64,000 nucleotides of DNA from Fusobacterium nucleatum_L (GCF_050231725.1 NZ_CP077172.1:1612001-1676000), one strand, 5' to 3'. Counted from the stretch's first letter, positions 51,673 to 60,715 are shown. Notes: generated by a model not told the origin, from the sequence alone. Translations and numbers: made by a program.

Positions 51673-53145
51673 ATGAAAACAAATGACTTAGACGATCTTT
51701 TTAAAAAGAAAAAAACTTCAAATACATCATTTTATCTTAAAATAGCTATAATTGTATTTGTAATTTTTCCATTGTTTTTTATACCTTTCTTTATTTCCAA
51801 TTGGATAAATGCTGATAATAATACTTATGAAATTAAGACTAATGGGGAACAATATGAAAAAGGTAATTTTTTTAAATATCAAGGTAAAATTTATGTTTTT
51901 ACCTTAAATGATGGAATGCAAGAACTTAAAAATGTTGATATAGCTACATTTAAACCTTTTGAACCAGAAGACTATTTTACACAAAATATCGCTTTAGATA
52001 AGAATTCTGTTTATTTTGGAAATGTAATTATTCCTGACTTAAATCCAAATAAACTTAAAGTTATAGGAAATGGTTATTATACTGATGGTACAAATACTTA
52101 TTTTTATTCTCCTTTCTCTGAACTTGATAAAAATTCTTCAAAATATATTTTTCCTTATAAGAAGATAGAAAATATCAAAAATTTAAAAGCTCTTAAAGAC
52201 TTTGAATTATTTGCAGTTGATGGAGAAAATGTTTATTATAAGGGAGAAATTTTAAAAAATGCTGATTTAAACACATTAGAAATTATAGATAGAAATAATG
52301 AATATTTTGCTGATAAGGAAAATGTTTATTATAAATCAAAACTTTTACCAATTAAAAATAGTGGGAAGTTAAAGATTGTTTCAAGTGAACAAGGTGATAC
52401 ATTTCTTTATGATGAGGTAAACGGCTATGTTTTTATAGGAGATTATTCTTTTGATAAAGAAAAAGCTCCTTATAAGGTTATTGGAAATAATGGAAATACT
52501 CTTTACAATCTGATATTTGTTGCTAAAGATGGAATATATTATTATGACAGTGAAAAGAAAAAACAATTAAAAGCAGGAGATAATATTTTTATTGGGAATA
52601 TAGAAGAAATTAACCCTAATATTTTTACTGATGATGAGAATATTTATTATTTTTCTGCTTATAGTGTAAGATCTGGTAGTAGAAAAAATCATGGAGAATT
52701 AATATCAAGAAATACGGATATATACTATTTAGATAAAAAAGATGGCTGGGAAAAAGTAAAAGATATTAGAGAAGGCAGTATAGGTAGTGTCTGGAAAAAA
52801 GGAAATAAATACTATTATTTTAACAACTTAGGAATTTTCCATTTTACAGATAATGCTGTCTATGAAATTTCTGATAAAGAAACACTTAATTATTTATTAG
52901 CAAAAGCTGATGATGAAACAGATGATATTAAAAGTGAGGGCTTAACAGCAATCAATACAGATTATATTGAGGAACTTATAAAAAATGAAAAATTAATAGC
53001 AGTTTCTGGTGAAAAGAAAATGACTATAACTATAGAATATGAAACTGATGTAGTTGATAAAATCTTTAAATATTCTATAAGAATTTTTCTTGTTCTTTAT
53101 TTTATTTTTATTATTTTTAAAAAGTTTAGAAAATCTAGGGGGTAA
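51673..53145 (+). CDS. DKNYY-family membrane protein, paralogue 2
   Basis: The 490-residue paralogue has the shared charged start (M-K-T-N-D-L-D-D-L-F-K-K-K-K), a membrane helix at about 22-45, DKNYY repeats and a C-terminal helix with a basic tail. It is shorter because it lacks about 30 residues that the other three copies have before the P-Y-K-K segment. Long stretches from V-Y-Y-K-S-K-L-L-P-I-K onward are nearly identical to paralogue 3, indicating recent duplication or gene conversion. Confidence 0.85.
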   Translation: MKTNDLDDLFKKKKTSNTSFYLKIAIIVFVIFPLFFIPFFISNWINADNNTYEIKTNGEQYEKGNFFKYQGKIYVFTLNDGMQELKNVDIATFKPFEPEDYFTQNIALDKNSVYFGNVIIPDLNPNKLKVIGNGYYTDGTNTYFYSPFSELDKNSSKYIFPYKKIENIKNLKALKDFELFAVDGENVYYKGEILKNADLNTLEIIDRNNEYFADKENVYYKSKLLPIKNSGKLKIVSSEQGDTFLYDEVNGYVFIGDYSFDKEKAPYKVIGNNGNTLYNLIFVAKDGIYYYDSEKKKQLKAGDNIFIGNIEEINPNIFTDDENIYYFSAYSVRSGSRKNHGELISRNTDIYYLDKKDGWEKVKDIREGSIGSVWKKGNKYYYFNNLGIFHFTDNAVYEISDKETLNYLLAKADDETDDIKSEGLTAINTDYIEELIKNEKLIAVSGEKKMTITIEYETDVVDKIFKYSIRIFLVLYFIFIIFKKFRKSRG

Positions 53146-53148
53146 GTA

Positions 53149-54657
53149 ATGAAAATAAATGATTTTGACGAGGAATTAAAATTCAAAAAGAAAAGAAGTT
53201 CTAATACTATATTTATAATTAAAATTATTTTCATTATACTTTCATTTTTTGCAATTTTATCATCTGTTATTTTTCTTTCAAAAATGGGAAGTTCAGATTC
53301 TTATGAAATAGAAGAAAAAGGTGAAAGATATGGAAATAGTGAATTTATTAAATATCAAGGGGAAATTTCTGTTGCTATTCCTAGCGGAGGAAGATATATT
53401 TTAGATGATGCTGATATAAATTCATTTAGAACATTAAATGTCGAAGATAGGAATACTAGAATTATTGGTTTAGATAAAAATTCTGTATATTTTGGAAATA
53501 TTCCTATTCCAGATTTAAACCCTAATAAACTTGAAGTTATAGGTAATGCTTATTATACTGATGGTACAAATACTTATTTTTGTTCACCACTTTCTGAAAG
53601 AAACAAAAGCCTGTCTATTCCAATGGAGATATTACAGTCTTTAATTTACTCTTTTTCAAAGACTAAAAAGCCACAAAGCTATATTTATCCTTATAAAAAG
53701 GTAGAAACCAATAAAAATTTAAAAGCAGTTCAAAATTTTTCTTTTTTTGCAATAGACAGAGAAAAAGTTTATTATAAAGGAGAAGTTTTAGAAAATGCTG
53801 ATTTGAATACTTTAAAAAATGTTGATGGATATAATGAATATTTTGCAGATAAAGAAAATGTTTATTATCAATCAAAACTTTTACCAATTAAAAATAGTGG
53901 AAAGTTAATAGTTGTTTCAACTGAGCAAGGAGATGAATTTCTTTATGATGAGGCAAATGGTTATGTCTTTATAGAAGATTATTCTTTTGATAGAGAAAAA
54001 GCCCCTTATAAAGTTATTGGAAATAATGGAAATCATCTATACAATTTGGCTTTTGTTAATAATGAAGGTATCTACTATTATGACGATCAAGAAAAGAAAC
54101 AATTAAAAGCAGGAGATAATATTTTTATTGGAAATATTGAGGAAATAAGCCCTAATATTTTTACTGATGATGAAAATATCTACTATTTTCATGCTTATGA
54201 TGTATGGAAAAACTATAAAAATGGGGGAAGCGTTTTATTTTCAAGAAATACAGAGATATATTACTTAGATAAAAAAGATGGCTGGGAAAAAGTAAAAGAT
54301 ATTAGAAGTGGAATTATTGGAGTTATATGGAAAAAAGGGAATAGATATTATTACTTTGATAATTTAGGGATGTTCCAATTAATAAACAATACTATTTATG
54401 AAATAAGAGACAAGGAAACATTGGAATATTTATTGCTAAATGGAGATGAAATTGGTAGCTCACATAGTATTGGTAAATTTGTTGAAAATGGGAAATTAAT
54501 AGCAATTAATGGAGAGAAAAAAGTAGAAATAGTAGTAAAATATAAAAGTGCTAGAATTACTATGGCAAAATATTCTAAAATATTTTTAGTTATAATTGTT
54601 GTTGCTTCAATTATTATAAAATTATTAAAGAGGTTAAGAAATGAAAATAAATGGTGA
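53149..54657 (+). CDS. DKNYY-family membrane protein, paralogue 3
   Basis: The 502-residue paralogue starts 3 nt after the stop of copy 2 and overlaps the start of copy 4 by 17 nt, so the genes are translationally linked. It has the same layout: charged start, helix at about 21-45, repeats including L-D-K-N-S-V-Y-F-G-N-I and T-D-D-E-N-I-Y-Y-F, and a C-terminal helix. Of the others it is closest to copy 2. Confidence 0.85.
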   Translation: MKINDFDEELKFKKKRSSNTIFIIKIIFIILSFFAILSSVIFLSKMGSSDSYEIEEKGERYGNSEFIKYQGEISVAIPSGGRYILDDADINSFRTLNVEDRNTRIIGLDKNSVYFGNIPIPDLNPNKLEVIGNAYYTDGTNTYFCSPLSERNKSLSIPMEILQSLIYSFSKTKKPQSYIYPYKKVETNKNLKAVQNFSFFAIDREKVYYKGEVLENADLNTLKNVDGYNEYFADKENVYYQSKLLPIKNSGKLIVVSTEQGDEFLYDEANGYVFIEDYSFDREKAPYKVIGNNGNHLYNLAFVNNEGIYYYDDQEKKQLKAGDNIFIGNIEEISPNIFTDDENIYYFHAYDVWKNYKNGGSVLFSRNTEIYYLDKKDGWEKVKDIRSGIIGVIWKKGNRYYYFDNLGMFQLINNTIYEIRDKETLEYLLLNGDEIGSSHSIGKFVENGKLIAINGEKKVEIVVKYKSARITMAKYSKIFLVIIVVASIIIKLLKRLRNENKW

Positions 54658-56236
54658 AGATTTATCAATTTCAAAAGAAAAAAAATCTAAAAAAACTTTA
54701 TTAAAAATTGTAATAACTTTTCTTTCTATATTTATAATTTTTATTTTATATGAATTTTTCTTTATTTTTAAAATAAAATCAGATTATGATTTTAATCAAG
54801 AAATTTTAGAAAATGGTCAAAAATACGAAAAAAGTATCTATATGAAATATAAGGATAAAATTTATGCTTGTGTGTATGGAGTATCTTATCAATTAGATGA
54901 TGTTGATGTGGAAAGTTTTAAAGTAATTGATTCAATGGATTATTTTGATAACTATGTAGCAGTAGACAAAAAATCTGTGTATTTTGGAAATATTTCTATT
55001 CCAGACTTAAATCCAAATACACTTAGTGTTATAGGCAATAATTATTATAGTGATGGTATAAATTCATATTTTTGTTTACAATTTTTCAAAAAAAATGAAG
55101 ACTTAGCAAATAAATCAAAAATCAGACAATATATAGAATATTATTTTTTTAAAGGAGAAAAGCCACAGGAATATAGTTATCCTTTTAAAAAAGTAGAAAC
55201 AAATAAGAATTTAAAAGCAGTTGAAAATTTATCTTATTTTGCAACAGATGGAGAAAAAGTTTATTATCAAGGAGAGATTTTAGAAAATGCAGATTTGAAT
55301 ACTTTAAGAGCCGTTGACAGATATAAAGAATATTTTGCTGATAAAGAGAATGTTTATTATAAGTCAAAACTTTTAGCTCTTTCTAGTAATGAAAAATTAA
55401 AAGTAGTTAGAGCTGACCAAGAAGGAGAAGATTATCTTTATGATGGATTAAATGGAAATGTTTTCCTTGAAGAATATGCCTTTGATAAAAAATATCTACC
55501 ATATCAAGTTTTAGGAGAAGAAAGTAATCATATAAGAGACTTAATATTTGTAAGTAAAGATGGAATATTTTTCTATAATCCTGAAACAAAAGAGCAGGAA
55601 AGAGCAGGGGATAATATTTTTATAGGAGAAATTGAAGAGATAAATCCTAATGTTATTTCTGATGATAAAGATATTTATTATCTTCATTCTTATGATATAT
55701 ATAGAAAGAAAAGAGTTAAAAATGGTTATATTGATATATTAGTTTCAAAAAATATAGGAATTTTTTACTTAGGTGAAAAGAAAGATTGGAAAAAAATAAA
55801 AGATATAGACTTTGGAACAACAGGGCAAGTTTGGAAAAGAGGAAACAAATATTATTATTTTGATAATTTAGGAGTTCATCAAATAATAGCTGATGTTATT
55901 TATGAAATAAAAGATAACAGAGTTCTTGAAAAATTATTAGATACAAAATATATAAGCACAGATGAGATAAGAGAATTTGTTAGAGATAAAAAATTAATAG
56001 CAATCAAAGGTGAAGAAGTAATAACAGCCATTGTAAAATACAAAGAGAGTCATATAGCAGAAATATTTTTAACAGTCTTTTTGACAACTTTTGTTGCAAT
56101 TATAGCTTTTATAGTGTATTTAAAGTGGAAAAAAATGAAATTGGAAATGAAAGAAAATGAGGAGAAAATAAAAAAGAAAAATAAAAACATTGAAACTTTA
56201 ATCAGATATTATGATGGTATAGACGGAAAAAATTAA
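54641..56236 (+). CDS. DKNYY-family membrane protein, paralogue 4
   Basis: The 531-residue last copy has an N-terminal helix at about 19-43, the repeats V-D-K-K-S-V-Y-F-G-N-I and A-D-K-E-N-V-Y-Y-K-S-K-L-L, a C-terminal helix near 475-495, and then a unique roughly 35-residue Lys/Glu-rich tail that should be a cytoplasmic coiled coil. The tail may contact a cytoplasmic partner. No clear terminator separates it from the infA promoter. Confidence 0.85.
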   Translation: MKINGEDLSISKEKKSKKTLLKIVITFLSIFIIFILYEFFFIFKIKSDYDFNQEILENGQKYEKSIYMKYKDKIYACVYGVSYQLDDVDVESFKVIDSMDYFDNYVAVDKKSVYFGNISIPDLNPNTLSVIGNNYYSDGINSYFCLQFFKKNEDLANKSKIRQYIEYYFFKGEKPQEYSYPFKKVETNKNLKAVENLSYFATDGEKVYYQGEILENADLNTLRAVDRYKEYFADKENVYYKSKLLALSSNEKLKVVRADQEGEDYLYDGLNGNVFLEEYAFDKKYLPYQVLGEESNHIRDLIFVSKDGIFFYNPETKEQERAGDNIFIGEIEEINPNVISDDKDIYYLHSYDIYRKKRVKNGYIDILVSKNIGIFYLGEKKDWKKIKDIDFGTTGQVWKRGNKYYYFDNLGVHQIIADVIYEIKDNRVLEKLLDTKYISTDEIREFVRDKKLIAIKGEEVITAIVKYKESHIAEIFLTVFLTTFVAIIAFIVYLKWKKMKLEMKENEEKIKKKNKNIETLIRYYDGIDGKN

Positions 56237-56265
56237 AAAAATTTTTTTGATATTTTTGAAAAAAA

Positions 56266-56297
56266 TTGTAGATTTTTTAAATTTAGTATGATATAAT
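56266..56297 (+). promoter_or_regulatory. infA / ribosomal protein operon promoter
   Basis: TGATATAAT (56289-56297) is a consensus extended -10 about 30 nt before infA. A weak -35-like TTGTAG sits at 56266-56271 with a long 20-bp spacer. It gives the translation gene cluster its own promoter behind the accessory genes. Confidence 0.6.
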
Positions 56298-56327
56298 AAT
56301 ATGAATTTCTGTTCGATGGGAGGAAAA

Positions 56328-56549
56328 ATGTCAAAGAAAGATGTTATCGAATTGGAAGGTACTATAGTAGAGGCCTTACCTAATGCTATGTTTAAAGTAG
56401 AATTAGAAAATGGACATACTATACTTGGCCACATCTCTGGAAAAATGAGAATGAATTACATTAAAATTTTACCAGGAGATGGAGTAACTGTACAGATCTC
56501 TCCTTATGACTTGTCGAGGGGTAGAATAGTTTACAGAAAGAAAAACTAG
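56328..56549 (+). CDS. infA: Translation initiation factor IF-1
   Basis: This is a 73-residue OB-fold protein with S-K-K-D-V-I-E-L-E-G, A-L-P-N-A-M-F-K-V and R-M-N-Y-I-K-I-L-P-G-D. The ATG at 56328 follows GGAGG by 4 nt and gives the canonical length; an upstream in-frame ATG at 56301 would add nine residues foreign to IF-1. It heads the alpha-type operon. Confidence 0.96.
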   Translation: MSKKDVIELEGTIVEALPNAMFKVELENGHTILGHISGKMRMNYIKILPGDGVTVQISPYDLSRGRIVYRKKN

Positions 56550-56568
56550 ATTTTGAAAGGAGGTAAAA

Positions 56569-56682
56569 ATGAAAGTAAGAGTATCAATAAAACCTATTTG
56601 TGACAAGTGTAAGATTATTAAAAGACATGGAAAAATAAGAGTAATCTGTGAAAATCCTAAACATAAACAAGTTCAAGGATAA
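56569..56682 (+). CDS. rpmJ: Ribosomal protein L36
   Basis: The 37-residue protein reads M-K-V-R-V-S-I-K-P-I-C-D-K-C-K and has the zinc ligands C-x2-C, C and H (C-E-N-P-K-H), so it is the zinc-binding (C+) form. AAAGGAGG lies 5 nt before the ATG. It sits in its usual place between infA and rpsM. Confidence 0.96.
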   Translation: MKVRVSIKPICDKCKIIKRHGKIRVICENPKHKQVQG

Positions 56683-56868
56683 TGTGTAAGATCAAAAGTA
56701 CAGCATAATTTTAATAATTTAATTAAGATAATGAAGTACTGTAAAGACATGGTGAGTCGTAGGACCATCTCCATAATTGCAGAATGGGACATGTCGATGA
56801 AAGTATTAGCCACTAAAATGAATGTGGTGTAATATATGGAAGTAAATTTTAAAATTTTATTTTAAAAG
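56683..56868 (+). ncRNA. Candidate structured leader RNA in front of rpsM
   Basis: This 186-nt gap inside a ribosomal protein operon is long and holds no ORF. Pairings seen are TACAG (56699-56703) with CTGTA (56739-56743), GACATG (56746-56751) with CATGTC (56790-56795), CCAT (56771-56774) with ATGG (56784-56787), and GCCAC (56809-56813) with GTGGT (56824-56828). ATGGT/ACCAT is an alternative pairing that competes with the second stem. In E. coli S4 represses this operon by binding a pseudoknot at the rpsM start, so an autoregulatory leader is a reasonable inference. Confidence 0.5.
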
Positions 56869-56881
56869 AGGAGGAAAAATT

Positions 56882-57238
56882 TTGGCTAGAATAGCAGGAG
56901 TAGATATCCCAAGAAACAAAAGAGTTGAAATAGCTCTAACATATATTTATGGAATTGGAAAACCAACTTCTCAAAAAATATTAACAGAAGCTGGGATAAA
57001 TTTTGACACAAGAGTTAAAGATTTAACAGAAGAAGAAGTAAATAAAATCAGAGAAATCATAAAAGATATCAAAGTTGAAGGAGATCTTAGAAAAGAAGTA
57101 AGATTATCTATAAAAAGACTTATGGATATCAAATGTTACAGAGGATTAAGACATAAAATGAATCTTCCTGTAAGAGGGCAAAGCTCAAAAACAAATGCAA
57201 GAACTGTAAAAGGTCCTAAAAAACCTATAAGAAAGTAA
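56882..57238 (+). CDS. rpsM: Ribosomal protein S13 (UUG start)
   Basis: The 118-residue protein has A-R-I-A-G-V-D-I-P-R-N-K-R at the start, and G-L-R-H, L-P-V-R-G-Q and T-N-A-R-T at the C-terminus. The TTG at 56882 is the start: AGGAGG (56869-56874) lies 7 nt upstream and the family sequence begins here. UUG may limit its rate of initiation. Confidence 0.96.
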   Translation: MARIAGVDIPRNKRVEIALTYIYGIGKPTSQKILTEAGINFDTRVKDLTEEEVNKIREIIKDIKVEGDLRKEVRLSIKRLMDIKCYRGLRHKMNLPVRGQSSKTNARTVKGPKKPIRK

Positions 57239-57283
57239 TCGAATTTTAAATATTTAAAGACTTAGTAAGGGAGGTAGCTTAAA

Positions 57284-57673
57284 TTGGCTAAAAAGACAGT
57301 AGCTAAGATAAAAAAGAAAAGTAAAAATATTCCTAACGGAGTAGCTCATATACATTCAACTTTTAATAACACAATAGTTGCAATAACTGATGTAGATGGT
57401 AAGGTTGTAAGCTGGAAATCTGGTGGAACTTCTGGTTTCAAAGGAACTAAGAAAGGAACTCCATTCGCAGCTCAAATAGCAGCTGAACAAGCAGCACAAA
57501 TTGCTATGGAAAACGGAATGAGAAAGGTTGAAGTTAAAGTAAAAGGACCTGGTTCAGGAAGAGAAGCTTGTATCAGATCACTTCAAGCTGCAGGATTAGA
57601 AGTTACAAAAATAACTGACGTAACTCCTGTACCTCATAATGGATGTAGACCACCAAAAAGAAGAAGAGTGTAA
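57284..57673 (+). CDS. rpsK: Ribosomal protein S11 (UUG start)
   Basis: The 129-residue protein shows [22 protein letters not shown] and the end [13 protein letters not shown]. The TTG at 57284 is preceded by GGGAGG and matches the family N-terminus (M-A-K-K). Confidence 0.96.
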
Positions 57674-57714
57674 TCGTATATTTGATATAAAATATAAAGG
57701 AGGAATATTAAACA

Positions 57715-58302
57715 ATGGCAAGAAATAGACAGCCTGTTTTGAAGAAGTGTAGAGCTTTAGGAATTGATCCAGTTATCCTAGGGGTTAAAAAATCTTCTAC
57801 TAGACAAATAAGACCTAATGCAAATAAAAAACCAACTGAATATGCAATTCAATTAAGAGAAAAACAAAAAGCAAAATTTATATACAATGTAATGGAAAAA
57901 CAATTCAGAAAAATATATGAAGAAGCAGCAAGAAAACTTGGAGTAACAGGTTTAACTTTAATCGAATATTTAGAAAGAAGACTAGAAAATGTAGTTTACA
58001 GACTAGGATTCGCTAAAACTAGAAGACAAGCTAGACAAATAGTATCTCATGGACATATTGCTGTAAATGGAAGAAGAGTAAATATACCTTCTTTCAGAGT
58101 AAAAGTGGGAGATGTAGTTTCTGTAATAGAAAACTCAAAAAATGTAGAATTAATAAAATTATCAGTAGAAGATGCAACTCCACCTGCTTGGTTAGAATTA
58201 GATAGAGCTGCATTCTCAGGAAAGGTTCTACAAAACCCAACTAAAGATGATTTGGATTTTGATTTAAATGAATCTTTAATAGTTGAATTTTATTCAAGAT
58301 AA
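57715..58302 (+). CDS. rpsD: Ribosomal protein S4
   Basis: The 195-residue protein has the S4 RNA-binding domain L-E-R-R-L-E-N-V-V-Y-R-L-G-F and R-Q-A-R-Q-I-V-S-H-G-H near the middle. The N-terminus has a shortened, Cys-poor form rather than the zinc-binding version (only C13 is present). S4 is the usual translational repressor of this operon. GGAGGA precedes the ATG. Confidence 0.96.
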   Translation: MARNRQPVLKKCRALGIDPVILGVKKSSTRQIRPNANKKPTEYAIQLREKQKAKFIYNVMEKQFRKIYEEAARKLGVTGLTLIEYLERRLENVVYRLGFAKTRRQARQIVSHGHIAVNGRRVNIPSFRVKVGDVVSVIENSKNVELIKLSVEDATPPAWLELDRAAFSGKVLQNPTKDDLDFDLNESLIVEFYSR

Positions 58303-58330
58303 TGTAATCCTTTTGATAGGAGTTGATATA

Positions 58331-59311
58331 ATGTTAAAAATAGAAAAGCAGGCTAAAGCAATAAAGATAACAGAAGTTAAAGAAAGTAATTACAAAGGTC
58401 ACTTTATTGTAGAACCTTTATACAGAGGTTATGGAAATACTTTAGGAAATGCACTTAGAAGAGTTTTACTTTCATCTATACCTGGAGCAGCAATCAAAGG
58501 TATGAGAATTGAAGGAGTTTTAAGCGAATTTACTGTTATGGATGGTGTTAAAGAAGCTGTTACAGAAATTATTTTAAATGTTAAAGAAATAGTTGTAAAA
58601 GCTGAAAGTTCTGGAGAAAGAAGAATGTCACTTTCTATAAAAGGTCCTAAAGTAGTAAAAGCAGCAGATATAGTTGCTGATATTGGACTTGAAATAGTTA
58701 ATCCTGAGCAAGTTATATGTACAGTAACTACAGATAGAACATTAGATATGGAGTTCATAGTAGATACAGGTGAAGGATTTGTTGTATCAGAAGAAATTGA
58801 TAAAAAGGATTGGCCAGTAGACTATATAGCTGTTGATGCTATTTATACACCAATTAGAAAAGTTTCTTATGAAATTCAAGATACAATGTTTGGTAGAATG
58901 ACTGACTTTGATAAATTGACTTTAAATGTTGAAACTGATGGAAGTATAGAAATAAGAGATGCTCTATCATATGCTGTTGAACTTTTAAAATTACATTTAG
59001 ATCCATTCTTAGAAATAGGAAATAAAATGGAAAATTTAAGAGATGATATAGAAGAAATGACTGATGAGCCAATGGATATTCAAGTTATTGATGATAAATC
59101 TCATGATATGAAAATAGAAGAGTTAGATTTGACAGTAAGATCTTTTAATTGCTTAAAAAAAGCTGGGATAGAAGAAGTATCTCAATTAGCAAGCTTATCT
59201 TTAAATGAATTATTAAAAATTAAAAATTTGGGGAAAAAATCTTTAGAAGAGATTTTGGAAAAGATGAAAGATTTAGGATATGATCTTGAAAAAAATGGAT
59301 CTCCTGAATAA
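58331..59311 (+). CDS. rpoA: RNA polymerase alpha subunit
   Basis: The 326-residue protein has N-terminal dimerisation and assembly motifs (E-P-L-Y-R-G-Y-G-N-T-L-G-N-A-L-R-R and S-S-I-P-G-A-A) and a C-terminal domain with L-D-L-T-V-R-S-F-N-C-L-K and N-L-G-K-K-S-L-E-E-I. The ATG at 58331 is chosen with AGGAG 8 nt upstream; an earlier in-frame start at 58283 would overlap rpsD and add 16 non-family residues. Confidence 0.97.
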   Translation: MLKIEKQAKAIKITEVKESNYKGHFIVEPLYRGYGNTLGNALRRVLLSSIPGAAIKGMRIEGVLSEFTVMDGVKEAVTEIILNVKEIVVKAESSGERRMSLSIKGPKVVKAADIVADIGLEIVNPEQVICTVTTDRTLDMEFIVDTGEGFVVSEEIDKKDWPVDYIAVDAIYTPIRKVSYEIQDTMFGRMTDFDKLTLNVETDGSIEIRDALSYAVELLKLHLDPFLEIGNKMENLRDDIEEMTDEPMDIQVIDDKSHDMKIEELDLTVRSFNCLKKAGIEEVSQLASLSLNELLKIKNLGKKSLEEILEKMKDLGYDLEKNGSPE

Positions 59312-59338
59312 TTTTGAAAAGAGGAGGAAATTCTACTA

Positions 59339-59689
59339 ATGAATCACAATAAATCATATAGAAAATTAGGAAGAAGAGCCGATCATAGAAAGGCTATGCT
59401 AAAGAATATGACTATATCTCTTATAACAGCTGAAAGAATAGAAACAACTGTTACTAGAGCTAAAGAATTAAGAAAATTTGCTGAAAGAATGATAACTTTT
59501 GGTAAGAAAAATACTTTAGCATCAAGAAGAAATGCTTTTGCATTCTTAAGAAATGAAGAAGCAGTAGCAAAAATATTTAATGAAATAGCACCAAAATATG
59601 CTGAAAGAAATGGTGGATATACTAGAATAATCAGAACATCTGTTAGAAAAGGCGACTCAGCAGAAATGGCTATAATTGAATTAGTATAA
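59339..59689 (+). CDS. rplQ: Ribosomal protein L17
   Basis: The 116-residue protein starts M-N-H-N-K-S-Y-R-K-L-G-R and contains H-R-K-A-M-L-K-N-M and R-K-G-D-S-A-E-M-A-I-I-E-L. It is last in the operon, as usual after rpoA, and is followed by a strong terminator. Confidence 0.97.
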   Translation: MNHNKSYRKLGRRADHRKAMLKNMTISLITAERIETTVTRAKELRKFAERMITFGKKNTLASRRNAFAFLRNEEAVAKIFNEIAPKYAERNGGYTRIIRTSVRKGDSAEMAIIELV

Positions 59690-59703
59690 TAAACTTTAAC
59701 TTA

Positions 59704-59734
59704 AAAAGCAACTCTATTTAGAGTTGCTTTTTTG
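59704..59734. terminator. Bidirectional terminator between rplQ and the papain-like protease gene
   Basis: AAAAGCAACTCT and AGAGTTGCTTTT form a 12-bp perfect stem with a short loop and T or A runs on both sides. It ends the ribosomal operon and the minus-strand protease operon. Confidence 0.93.
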
Positions 59735-59737
59735 TCT

Positions 59738-60700
59738 TTAATGAGAATTTTTATTTAAGCCAAACTGATTTGTATCAACCCAGTCCATAGAAATAATTGA
59801 CCAAAAATCTTCTGCTAAACCATTTAAAACATATTCATAAGGTAACCAACCATATCCTTCTTCTCCCCAAGATTTTCCCCAAGAATTTCTTATTAAAAGA
59901 GCACCAGTTGTTTCAGTATCATAACGAGTATTTTTTATTTTTTTCTTATCGTCATAACCAATGGCTACAACTGCATGACCCCAGTTTGCTTGTTCATCAT
60001 TTCCTGGATAAGGAATAGATCCTAGTGAATTAGATGATTCGAATGAAGAAAATCCATAAAAGCCAAACATAGCTGGAATTCCAGCAGCAAGATATTTTTT
60101 TACTGAATTTAAAATTTCATTTTTGCTTTGTTTCTTCCCATGAGGATCATGACAAAAATATTGAAGAGTAGCATAATTTTTTGCCATAGAATACAAAAAG
60201 CTATCAGGTTCTTCATCCCAATTAGGATTAATATGAATACCATCAAGAGTATAAGGAAGATACTTTTCATCAGGGACACCAAATAGGACTAGAGCTCCCA
60301 TAGTAGAACGTAACCATGCCCCTGAGTCACCTTTCGTCATCATCAATTTTCTTGTAGCTTTGTAGATAAAAAGCCTTGATCCTTCAATATGAATTCCATG
60401 AGCTCTTCTTTGGAAATATTCTACAATTCCTACAGCAGCATTAGCTGTACAAGAACCAAGAGTTAATTGATCTTCAATTGGAGAGCACCATTCTCTTAAA
60501 TCAATTGATTTTGGAAGTTTTTCTTCTTTTTTTTCTGTTTCAATTCCCAATTTTTCTGCTAATTTTAGAATCTTAGGGTGGTCACTTCCATAATCTCTCA
60601 TATCTGGTAATGGTGGTAGCCAGCCAGTTTCAATGATTTCTCCTTCTTTTTTGCCTTTTGAAAATCTTCTTTTAGTGTAGGCTTGATACATAGTTAACAT
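59738..60700 (-). CDS. C1-family (papain-like) cysteine protease without signal peptide
   Basis: The 320-residue protein carries a complete papain active site: oxyanion Gln in E-D-Q-L-T-L-G-S-C (Q78), nucleophile Cys84 followed by T-A-N-A-A-V, His242 in W-G-H-A-V-V-A-I-G-Y-D, and Asn272 in R-N-S-W-G-K-S-W-G-E-E-G-Y. The N-terminal 65 residues are charged with no hydrophobic signal, so it is probably cytoplasmic or exported by another route. AGGAGG lies 5 nt before the ATG. It begins 15 nt after the protease-nuclease gene and should be cotranscribed with it. Confidence 0.93.
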   Translation of the reverse strand: MLTMYQAYTKRRFSKGKKEGEIIETGWLPPLPDMRDYGSDHPKILKLAEKLGIETEKKEEKLPKSIDLREWCSPIEDQLTLGSCTANAAVGIVEYFQRRAHGIHIEGSRLFIYKATRKLMMTKGDSGAWLRSTMGALVLFGVPDEKYLPYTLDGIHINPNWDEEPDSFLYSMAKNYATLQYFCHDPHGKKQSKNEILNSVKKYLAAGIPAMFGFYGFSSFESSNSLGSIPYPGNDEQANWGHAVVAIGYDDKKKIKNTRYDTETTGALLIRNSWGKSWGEEGYGWLPYEYVLNGLAEDFWSIISMDWVDTNQFGLNKNSH

Positions 60701-60715
60701 TTTTTCCTCCTATAC

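Noticed and set aside
50078..56236. Repeated DNA as a possible CRISPR or satellite array
   Set aside because: The repetition is protein-coding paralogy with open frames and individual ribosome sites. There are no short regular repeats with unique spacers.
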